Below, piece by piece: positions 56,001 to 64,000 of a stretch of 64,000 bases of DNA. Made by a program: the position numbers and the translations under genes. The stretch is taken from NCBI GenBank assembly GCA_031835245.1, contig JAVKOQ010000203.1, positions 1 through 64,000 on the forward strand, in the 5' to 3' direction. How positions within the stretch are numbered: position 1 is the first letter of the stretch; each line of letters starts with the position of its first letter. The DNA is from Balamuthia mandrillaris. Its lineage: Eukaryota; Discosea; Longamoebia; Balamuthiidae. The notes under the pieces are model-generated. The model ran no database searches. It was not told the origin of the DNA and saw only the letters and a program-made list of their open reading frames with translations.

Positions 56001-56147
56001 GAACGATGAAGAGAAGAGAACGAAGAAAAGCGATGAAGAGAAGAGAACGGTGATGAATGGAAAACAAAGTAGTACCAACAACGCTGCAGCAGTTGTGGTT
56101 GGAAAGAAGAGCAGTGTGACGAGGCAGAAGAAAAAGAGAAGAAACAT
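53057..56147 (-). CDS. Secreted glycoside hydrolase family 31 enzyme (alpha-glucosidase/xylosidase type)
   Basis: Minus strand, about ten exons. A first exon (56147-56076) encodes a signal peptide (MFLLFFFCLVTLLFFPTTTA); a 300-bp minisatellite intron follows. The N-terminal sandwich has EKEQVYGLGEHRTGRLQ and DISIPFYQSSLGYGFLWNLP. The catalytic barrel has VLVIDYYHWKNYGDWSFD, the nucleophile block YWLDADEPE, and WSGDIPSTFEELNIQV with the acid/base Asp. Then come YWWTTDIGGYVNG, FCPLFRLHGKR and PLLRPMIYA. The C terminus ends soon after TPLHSFPLFFRQQRHN, so the usual distal sandwich domains are missing or short. Substrate specificity (alpha-glucose or alpha-xylose) cannot be fixed. Confidence 0.88.
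55817..56045. repeat. 12-bp minisatellite in GH31 intron 1
   Basis: Units of GATGAAGAGAAC, many perfect and some collapsed to GAAGAGAAGA, repeated about 18 times. On the coding strand the unit is pyrimidine-rich (GTTCTCTTCATC). Confidence 0.9.
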
Positions 56148-56716
56148 GGGTATGCATGGTGTGCATGGACCAGGGGCTACATGTTCCTTGCGGACGACAC
56201 AAGGTCGAGAAAACGAAACGCTCAGCACCCACAGCCGAAGAGCCTCTCATCGCTACCCTTTTTTTGTTTTCTGTTCTATATTTTCTTATCGAAATTCAGA
56301 CCAAATAAGGTTAATTATCCAAAAATATTTTATAAAATCGAATTACTTTGATATAACCGGATTACTGTGAGTTATTTCGATAAATTTGGGCTATTGTCGA
56401 TAAATATTTGTCCTTTCAGCAAAGGAAAAGGAGAAGAAAAGGTTTGGCCAATCTATCCCATAAGATGAAAAAGGGTGGCATTACAAGCCCTTGAAGAAAG
56501 GGTGGTGCGGGTGTAGGGAAGTATTCACAACCAAGCTGTTCTTGCCTTTGGATGAGCTTTGGTAACTGGTCTACTCCATCCGTACAAGCTTAACCTTTGG
56601 CCACAAGGGCAAGTTCTAGTTTTTTTTTGTTCAAAAGCTGTTATTATTTTAACTCATAAAAAGAAGAATAACACTAGTAAAACAATGTGAAGAGAGTTAA
56701 CTTCCAGGCCAAAGGT
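56148..56716. other. Intergenic between GH31 and GRDP genes
   Basis: AT-rich, with TTCGATAAATTTGGG and TGTCGATAAATAT (56374-56406), a weak direct repeat of TCGATAAAT. It holds the GH31 promoter and the 3' flank of the GRDP-like gene. No gene seen. Confidence 0.4.
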
Positions 56717-58534
56717 TTAAAAGTAAAGTGATAATTCAGAATGCCTAGAATACATTCCTTCCATCCGCAGGTCCACGCCAAACTCTTGCAGGTAGAGCTC
56801 CTCCACAACGGACGCCTTGCCGCCGAGTCGATTTTTGGAGAGAGCAGCGGGGCCAAAGTTCAGCTGGAAGCCCAACAAGCGCTGACAGTCGTGAGCGTAG
56901 GCGGTGGGGTGCAACATGTGGAACTGCCAGAGGGCGGAGATGATGTCAGGAACGGGGGAGAAGGAGGGGACAGGCGTTCCATCCTCCTGGAAGATCTTCT
57001 CGCGATACTTTGCACAAAGAAATCTGGGTTGAAAACGGAATGGTTGAGAAGAGTAAGACTTTAAAATAAAAAGCAGAAGGGAACTGAAGGAGAAAGACAG
57101 TACAGGAAGCGTTCATACGCTTTAAGGCCAGTAGAGATATCCGGAAGAGAAGAGGGGTGGTCATTCATGATAATATACTGTACATCTGCAACACTGAAAC
57201 TACAACATTGGTTAACGTCGTTTCCAACAAACAACAAAAAAGAATAAAACACAAGAATGCGAAGGGCTACGAAACAGAAAACGATCAACCAATCTAAACA
57301 GTACAAGAAACAAAAGTATGCAAAAGCGGAGCGAGGAATAACAAACCCAAAGGGATTCTTCCAGCCTTCGGGAACCTCTGAAGCATCTGATTTCTTAATC
57401 TTCAGGCCAGGGCGACGAGCACTTGGAATTATTTGGCTAAAAGGAGAAGAAATGGGTGAAGAGTTTTCTTGCGCTTCTATAATTGCTATTTCTGGGGGAT
57501 TGTAAAAGCTGTATGTGCTTTGCCACTCGTTCACCACTGTGAGGCCGCACCAAAAGTTGTGCCAAAGGCGAGGGGGAGCCTCATGAATGTCATTCTCGAG
57601 ATTGCAGTAGGCCTCTCCATAGGCTGTCTGCCAGAGTTGCGCTGTATCCTCCAGAGCCAGTTGTTTGTGGTGAAGCTCAAAGTCGGAGAGCAGGATTTTA
57701 TGCTCGACATCCATCAAACCTATGTGTTCAGAAGAGGTGGGTTTTGTTAAAATGATAATGAGGGCATGAGAGAGAAAGAACCAAAATGAAAAATGAAGAA
57801 CATAAGAAATACCAAATAGCTGTTCGAGTTCGTTGAGGTATTGAGTTGGTCGCAGCATGTGGGTGAGCCAAACGGCTTCGATGTCGTTAGTAGGGACCAA
57901 CATGGTACCTTTGGGGAGCTTGGCTTTGAGCTGCATGAATTCGTAATAGCGATGGATGGCTCTCAGGGTTTGTTCTTCGCTGTCCAGTCTACGCATCACT
58001 GCTCTGTATGTCATGAACACACCATCTAAACTTTGTAAATCGTAGAAAGGGGCTTCAAAGCTCGCTGTTACGTCCTTAGAGCTATCCGGGTGTACCTTTC
58101 ATATGAGAAAACGTGTCATGCATAAAGCCGAGAGAAGATAAGCGACATGAAGGAGCGAAGCAGGAGAAAACAGAGCGAGCAAAAAAGACGGAAGAGCAAA
58201 TAAGAAGAAAGGAAGTCACAAGCAAGCAATCATGGTACCACAAAACCACCAACAGGAGCCTTTTGGTAGTCCACGAGGTCGACAGGCTTCGGTTCCGGTC
58301 GTGGCGGCTTCATACGTGGAGGGCAGCGCATACCGCATGCTGGAAGCGGCATGGGTCTGGACACAGAACCAAACGGGTAAGAAAAAGGAGAAGATCAAAA
58401 ACGAAAACAAGAGGTAAGGAGGGGCAGAAAAGAGAAGGCGCTTAGTACTTACGGGATGGAATTTTTATGCTCTTCGCATTGTGCTTGACGACAAGGTCTA
58501 GCACAACTGTGACCAACTGTGATAATTTCTTTGA

Positions 58535-58576
<42 letters not shown>

Positions 58577-58851
58577 GCAAAGGTTTACAATGCGTCTGAA
58601 GAAGAATATTGAAACCAGCTCCTGTTCACCAGTTGGGCGGAGGCAAGGAGGTCTTTGGCCTCAAGCAGAGCGAAAATTTGGGAGCAGAGCTCGGTCGGCA
58701 GGTCGGGAAAGGGCGAGGCGGCCTCCGGCGGAGAGTCCAGCCTGACGGCCTTGTAGGTAGGGGCTCGCGCGAGCCCCTTCCCATAGATTTTTTGCAGCAA
58801 AGCAAAGGGCTTGCCGTGGCCTTGCCCTACCGTTGCGCTCACCGCTTTCAT
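56717..58851 (-). CDS. F-box protein with GRDP (DUF1399-like) region
   Basis: Minus strand, about seven exons. The ATG at 58851 opens MKAVSATVGQGHGKPFALLQ; an F-box follows (FPDLPTELCSQIFALLEAKD, LVNRSWFQYSSSDAL). After two short exons whose phase is best explained by a Cys-rich reading (CARPCRQAQCEEH), the main exon from about 58098 shows the GRDP signature: RYYEFMQLKAKLP, then DIEAVWLTHMLRPTQYLNEL, FHNFW-like PRLWHNFWCGLTVV, and near the end a second ALWQFHMLHPTAYAHDCQ. Plant GRDP proteins with this domain act in stress and development. The coupling of F-box and GRDP seems unusual to me. Confidence 0.75.
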
Positions 58852-59021
58852 CGTGCGTTTTATTCTCTTTGCTCAGCAAAAAATTGTGGCGCTAAAGGCA
58901 AAAATTGTTCACCAAAAAAAGTAATGAGGAACCTAATTAGGTCAATTTATCGACAATTCAATTTCCGATCGATTTGTTGTCGACAAAATTTCTGATTTTC
59001 CATTGGCGACCTGGAATTGGA
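58852..59021. promoter_or_regulatory. GRDP-like gene promoter with TGTCGACA
   Basis: TGTCGACA at 58978-58985 and a TATCGACA variant near 58949. Short AT-rich gap between two minus-strand genes. Confidence 0.45.
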
Positions 59022-59829
59022 TTACGATCGAAACCCTGCGTCGCTTCGCTTCCTTCGTTGTTCCTCTTGCCGCGCTTCGATGATCTCCGCCGCATATACT
59101 GGGGTGAAGTCCACTCCAGCGATGGGCCTTGCCAACTTCAGCCCCAGCAATATCTCTCCGGTGTCCGTCTTGTTTAAAGTGTACCACTTCTCGTCCTCCT
59201 GCGCTGCGTCAATCGGGAGGCTGATCAGAGGGATGTCCACTTGCCCCAACGCATCGGAGCCTATAAAGTCCTTGTCACGTACTTCCACGTGAAGGGTTTG
59301 GTTCTTGTAGTCGTGATGAGGCTCTTTCAAAGGGAACGTAAAGCTCACGTTGAATTCAGGGTTTAGCTGTTGGAGGTAAAAAGAAATGTTAGTATATCTT
59401 CGTTCTCTTTGTCCACATGAGGTTTGTGATGGTTGTTCGTCCACCGCTCTTTTGATCACCATCGTCTGGTCTAGTTGCATGTGTCTTTCATTTACTGTTT
59501 ATCTTTTGGGGCTTCTGTCTTTCTCTGTTCGTCTTTCTGGTTGCTATCTCTTGGGCTTTCACTCTGTTTGCACTTCTTTCTCGGTCGCATTCATATTGTT
59601 TGTTGGTTAAGGGAAGGTTTGCTTACTTACACTCTTCTTGACAACTTTGGTTTTGTGTGTTTGCCCTGGGAGGGATAGAACAACAAACGGATCGGAAAGG
59701 CCTTTGAAATACGCAGAGATGTGAGGCACCGATGACCGAGGTACAAAAATAAAAACAAGACGTTGGCGTACCATTGGAATCAGCGGCACGGAGATTCTTT
59801 GCTTCCTTCACCGTTACCTGTAGGCTCAT
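59022..59829 (-). CDS. Single C2-domain protein, tandem copy 1
   Basis: Three exons. MSLQVTVKEAKNLRAADSNG, then LSDPFVVLSLPGQTHKTKVV, then LNPEFNVSFTFPL and LHVEVRDKDFIGSDALGQVD: a type II-like C2 domain with the Asp loops (SDPFV and RDKDFIGSD) needed for calcium-dependent phospholipid binding. About 65 residues follow with EKWYTLNKTDTGEILLGLKL and a basic C terminus (EEQRRKRSD). Closely related to plant and amoebal stand-alone C2 proteins. Copy 2 lies directly upstream. First introns of both copies share position and phase. Confidence 0.85.
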
Positions 59830-60080
59830 CTTCCTCGTCCCTGGAGGGTTGTGGTCTTCCTTCCTTTTCTGTTTTTCTTGTTACAACAACAACAACAATA
59901 ATTTTCAGGTTTTATCGTGACGTTTCGCGAAACAATCCGAGCCGTGACGTGTGTTTATTTTTCTGTCGACTCATGCCTAAAGAGTCTCCAAAGTTGAAGG
60001 CAAGAGAGATGGGAAGTCGTCTCTCGCTGGCTGCTCTTCTCTTTTGGTTGAATGCCTTTCCGATTGATTGCCGCATGCGC
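59830..60080. other. Intergenic between C2 copies
   Basis: Promoter of copy 1 and 3' flank of copy 2. ACAACAACAACAATAATT near 59885 and CTGTCGACTC near 59960. Remnants of copy 2 3' coding similarity were not seen. Confidence 0.35.
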
Positions 60081-60625
60081 TTATGGCGTGAAATGAACAC
60101 CAGCAAGCGGCCTTTCCAACTTTAACCCAATCAGTATCTGCCCGGTGCTGGTCCTGTTCAAGGCGTACCACTTCTCCTCCTCCTGCGCAGCATCCACCGG
60201 AAGGCTAATCAAGGGGATGTCCACTTGGCCAAGCGCGTCAGAACCGAAAAAGTCCTTGTCTCGCACTTCCACGTTTAGAGTTTGGTTCTTGTAGTCGTGG
60301 TGAGGCTCACTCAAGGAGAACGTAAAGCTCTCATTAAAGACCGGGTTTAGCTGTTGAGGTTATCAGGAGTTATTGTTTGTCAGTGATAAAGAAGGTAGCA
60401 CACGTACACTCTTTTTGATGACCTTGGTTTTGTGTGTCTGCCCTGGAAGGGAGAGAATAACGAACGGGTCGGAGAAACCTAGGTTTGGTATCGTTTGCGG
60501 GGGAAGGTTGGTGTGACAACCTGCTTGAGTCCAACACTAAAAGAATGAGTTGAAACAGGAGGAGTACCGTTGGAATCCGCTGCAAGGAGGTTCTTTGCTT
60601 CCTTCACCGTTACTTGTAGGCTCAT
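60081..60625 (-). CDS. Single C2-domain protein, tandem copy 2
   Basis: Three exons from the ATG at 60625. MSLQVTVKEAKNLLAADSNG, then FSDPFVILSLPGQTHKTKVI, then LNPVFNESFTFSLSEPHHDY and VEVRDKDFFGSDALGQVDIP. It matches copy 1 almost residue for residue but stops earlier, at AGVHFTP, so it lacks the basic tail of copy 1. Likely calcium-dependent membrane binder. Divergent from EDEM with 226 bp between ATGs. Confidence 0.85.
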
Positions 60626-60851
60626 CTTCCTCGTCCAGGAGTGCAAGATAGGGTGGTCCCTTTCGCTAACAACACACGCCAACAAACAGCAGATCATCAT
60701 TTTTGTAGACCAAAACCAAATTAATTGCGGTTTGGTAGGTCATGTCGACACGAAACACATCAGCAGGAAAATTAATTGTGGATCTGTAATCATGTCGACA
60801 TAAACAGGCACCTTATGTCGACATGCAACAAACAAAAAAAAGCTGGTTAGG
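60626..60851. promoter_or_regulatory. Divergent C2/EDEM promoter with three TGTCGACA palindromes
   Basis: TGTCGACA at 60743-60750, 60793-60800 and 60816-60823. The first two sit in a 50-bp direct repeat whose units start AATTAATTG (60719 and 60769). The third is inside ATGTCGACAT. Confidence 0.6.
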
Positions 60852-62134
60852 ATGCATGGAGGGAGAGGCGAGCACAGCATGCTTTTGCTACGCTTCTCTA
60901 GGTCTTTGGTCTTGTTGCTGGTGTTGGCCGCGGTGACCGTTCCACAACATAGCTACTGCACCCCTTACTTTACCTCTCGGGAGCGAGCTAGGCTCAGGTT
61001 CGTTTTTTTTTTTGGGGATTGTGCTCGCTACTTTTTTTGTGTGTGAAACACTTTGATGGCTCTTTGTTCTTCGCTCCTATTTCCAGTGGTACTCAAAGGA
61101 TTTTTGCAATCGAATGCAGGGAGGAAGTGAAGGAGATGTTTTATCACGCGTGGAACGGCTACCTACAGCATGCTTTCCCCGCGGATGAGTTACAACCTCT
61201 TTCTTGTACAGGCAGGTATCGCCAAGAACACGGACGTGGAAGTCTGGATGACGCACTCGGCAAGTACTGTCTCCTCCATTCATTGATTTTTTTCTAGACA
61301 CTGTCTTATCTTCTGTCTTCCTTTTTTTCTTTCTTGTTCTTCTTACTCCCTGCTTCGTCTTATGCTTCTGCTTCTGCTACTTGCTTTTTTCCTTTCCTTC
61401 TCTCTCACATTCCGTGTAAATTGTTCCGCAGTTTTTCTCTCACGCTGGTGGATAGCATGGATACTCTAGTGGTGCGTTGCGGCCTGTTATTCATTGGCTC
61501 CCTTTCCTTATGCTGCTTACAAAACGCAGGTATTTGGAGATTTGGCCGAGTTCGAAAAGGCGGTTAACTTGGCAGCTTCTACCATCACATTCGACACTGA
61601 TGTGACGGTGTCCCTGTTTGAAACTACCATTCGCATGCTAGGAGGGTTGCTCTCTTCTCACATTCTGGCAGAACGGTTTCTTTTACCAGAACAGGGCTTA
61701 CACTACGATCGAGGAAGTTCCGGCAGGGGTGTGTTGCTGGAAATGGCTTTGGATTTGGGGTACAGGCTGTTGCCTGCTTTCGACACTCCCACTGGCATCC
61801 CTTATTCTCTCATAAATCTTAGGTATGCATCTCTCTTCCTTCATGCTATTTGCATTTCTTCATGTTTACCATCAACAATATCTTTTATTTTCTTGAAACG
61901 AACATAGAAAAGGAGTTCCGGCAGGAGTGACAACACAGACATGCCTGGCGGGAGCGGGCACGCTGCTGGTGGAGTTTGGGGCTCTGAGCCGGCTTTCAGG
62001 GGTTCCTGTATTTGAGGAGGTAACAAAGCGAGCAATACAAGAACTTTGGGCAAGGCGGTCACCCAAAACGCAGTTATTGGGAAATCTTATAGACGTTCAT
62101 AGCGTACGTTAACAAACTCAACGTAACAATGGAA

Positions 62135-62173
<39 letters not shown>

Positions 62174-64000
62174 TAGAAAAAAGTAAGTTGACCAGAAGCA
62201 CCAAACAGGGAATTTGGCTAATACGAAAGAGTGGAATTGGTGCTGGTTTTGATTCCTTCTACGAATATTTGCTTAAGGCCTATTATCTATATGGCGCTGA
62301 TGAACACTTTGAAATGTTCAACACGGTAATTATATTGTCTTTCTTCCTCCTTCTTCCTTCATCCTTCTTCTTCTTCTTCTTCTTCTTCTTCTTCTTCTTC
62401 TGCTTACATCTCTCCATCTTTAAAGTCATACAACGCCATCATGACATATTCCAAACAAGGCAATTGGTACTTTGATGTGTCGATGGACACTGGTGGTGTG
62501 GTTGACGAAACTGTAGATAGCCTACAAGCCTTTTGGCCAGGTCTGTTGGTGCTCTACGGAGATGTTTCTACAGCAATAGAAGCCCACTCCGCATATTATA
62601 GCATTTGGAGTCGGTTTGGATTTACGCCGGAGGTGTTTCATGTATCCAAAAAGACTGCTCGTCCTGGTATTATTTATATTACTATTCCACTTATATTCTT
62701 GCTTCCTTCTTTGTTTTTTTTTTGTCTCCTTTCTTACACCGATTAAATAGGCCACGGAAAGAGCTACCCATTGCGGCCAGAGCTTGTGGAGAGTACTTTT
62801 ATGCTATATGGTGCCACGAAAGACAAGCATTACCTTCAAGTAGGACAGCACATCCTCCAAAACCTTCGCAAAACCAGAACACCTTGTGGTTACGCCGCTG
62901 TTGCAGATGTTCAGAAAGCACGTTTGGAGGACAGAATGGACTCTTTCTTTCTCTCGGAGACTCTCAAGTATCTTTACCTTCTTTTCGACTATGAGAAGAA
63001 TGTCTTCGCACAAGAAGAGGATCTCCTATTCAGCACGGAAGGACATTTTTTTCCGGTATTTGGCAAAACAATTGCCGAAACGGCAGAGAAAGAAGCGAAG
63101 AAAGATGGGAAGAACGAAGAAAGTATAGCAGAAGCGGAGAAGGAAGAAACGGGAATGTGCGATGGACAACTCTGTCGGCCATCGGCTACAGCCACAGTAC
63201 AACAAGAACGTGAAATAGAGAAAGAGAGAAACGGAGAAGAAGGAAAACAGATCAAGGCAAACACGACCCACAGCACAGCACGTCCAAAAAATGGAGAGAG
63301 GGGAGGTAGAGTGAACGATGCGGAATTGTCCAAACCACAGAAACAGCATAACGCTACATTATCACCGATTTGTCCTCTGCCTCCCCGCTACTTGCCAGCG
63401 TTATCTTGGATGGGAGATCTTATGGGGTACGATCTAGATGCTCGCGACACAGCATTGTACATTCTCGGTGTAAAAGAAAAACGATTTCCACTTTCGCCTC
63501 ATTCAGGTTTTCTTCTTCTTGTTCTTATTCTGTTTTACTTTTTGCTTACCGATTTTATCCTGTGTGACTTCCTAATCAGAGACAGCACCTTCACCTTCAT
63601 ATTCAGTATCCCAACTACATTCGCTGGGGCAGTCACCGAAGGTCGTTGGGCACATTCCTGTCAATCTTTGGGGGAAAGAGATAACTGTCGACGCCATCGA
63701 TTTTTATACTGGACCAACTCTAGTTCAACTCCAATTGAGGATTATTGAAGAGGATGAAGACAACGAAGAAGAGGATGAAGCGCAGAAGGTAGAGAAGGAA
63801 GGCATAAAAACAAAATCATCCAGAACCAGCAAAGCAACACCACGAAAAACGCGGGAGGAACTCTTTGGGGGAGCCAAAACAGATTATTTAAAGACAACAA
63901 GCTCTGCGAGTACAGCGACCAACAGGAAGCAGTCAGACATTGATGCTTCTTCGTTGTTATCATCGATAATGCAAGAAGAGGGGTTTTGGACGATAACAAC
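60852..64000 (+). CDS. EDEM-type GH47 alpha-mannosidase-like protein, 3' end beyond window
   Basis: About nine exons to the window edge. The ATG at 60852 starts [20 protein letters not shown] and a signal peptide. GH47 blocks appear in order: [133 protein letters not shown] and [17 protein letters not shown]. This is the EDEM order (EDEM1-3) rather than ER mannosidase I. An inserted hydrophilic region (about 63080-63350) precedes [20 protein letters not shown]. The last exon leads toward a possible PA-like domain. EDEM proteins trim mannose on misfolded glycoproteins and feed ER-associated degradation. One intron contains GA runs on the coding strand (62136-62170). Confidence 0.9.

Noticed and set aside
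58216-58410. Alternative reading of the GRDP-like gene short exons (hydrophobic LVTVVLDLVV reading)
   Set aside because: It does not fit the phase of the first exon donor; the Cys-rich reading keeps phase on both sides. Not fully settled.

Overview
This is a nuclear fragment from a compact protist genome. Evidence: almost every gene is split by short GT-AG introns (about 55-300 bp), there is one intact tRNA-Lys, start codons sit in A-rich contexts, and the content is eukaryotic (CCR4-NOT subunit, 26S proteasome ATPase, signal peptidase SEC11, EDEM, NAGLU, TAM41). A Frizzled-type receptor, a Cbl phosphotyrosine-binding module, F-box proteins with GHLEVLKWAR-type ankyrin repeats and Grx/PH- and C2-domain proteins together suggest a free-living amoeba (Amoebozoa, centramoebid-like). 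That placement is inference; I cannot name a species. No virus, retroelement, CRISPR or rRNA was seen.

Layout: 0-11 kb holds the 5' end of CNOT9 (minus, cut by the window edge), then on the plus strand a thioredoxin-fold/PH-like protein, an F-box/ankyrin protein, an F-box-Cbl-villin headpiece fusion and an organellar RsuA-type pseudouridine synthase, followed by tRNA-Lys(CTT) on the minus strand. 12-20 kb is a minus-strand run: a 4-TM ER-type protein, a frameshifted FG-GAP propeller gene, a flavin monooxygenase and alpha-N-acetylglucosaminidase. 20-29 kb: a foldback element, a PTPMT1-like phosphatase, an unrecognised membrane protein, a Ser-rich protein, an intronless methyltransferase and TAM41. 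29-37 kb: a small secreted Cys-rich protein, a PTC7-type phosphatase, a three-RRM protein and an unrecognised possibly DNA-binding protein. 37-45 kb: four sulfotransferases around an SLC37 sugar-phosphate transporter; two of the sulfotransferases are a recent tandem pair. 45-50 kb: RPT5, an F-box protein and SEC11. 50-64 kb: a Frizzled-like receptor, a GH31 glycosidase, an F-box/GRDP protein, two tandem C2 proteins and the 5' part of an EDEM mannosidase.

Themes: the secretory pathway and ER quality control (SEC11, EDEM, GH31, NAGLU, sulfotransferases), ubiquitin/proteasome (RPT5, four F-box proteins) and mitochondria (TAM41, PTC7-like, PTPMT1-like, RsuA-like) are well represented. Introns carry long microsatellites that are usually pyrimidine-rich on the coding strand. 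The palindrome TGTCGACA occurs eight times, always between genes.

The strongest candidate for something undescribed is the gene at 5123-9003. It combines an F-box, a Cbl-type TKB module (4-helix, EF-hand-like, SH2), a tail with repeated YAEP tyrosine motifs and a C-terminal villin headpiece, with no RING finger. This looks like a phosphotyrosine-directed SCF adaptor tied to actin. Exon boundaries were read by eye and are predictions.
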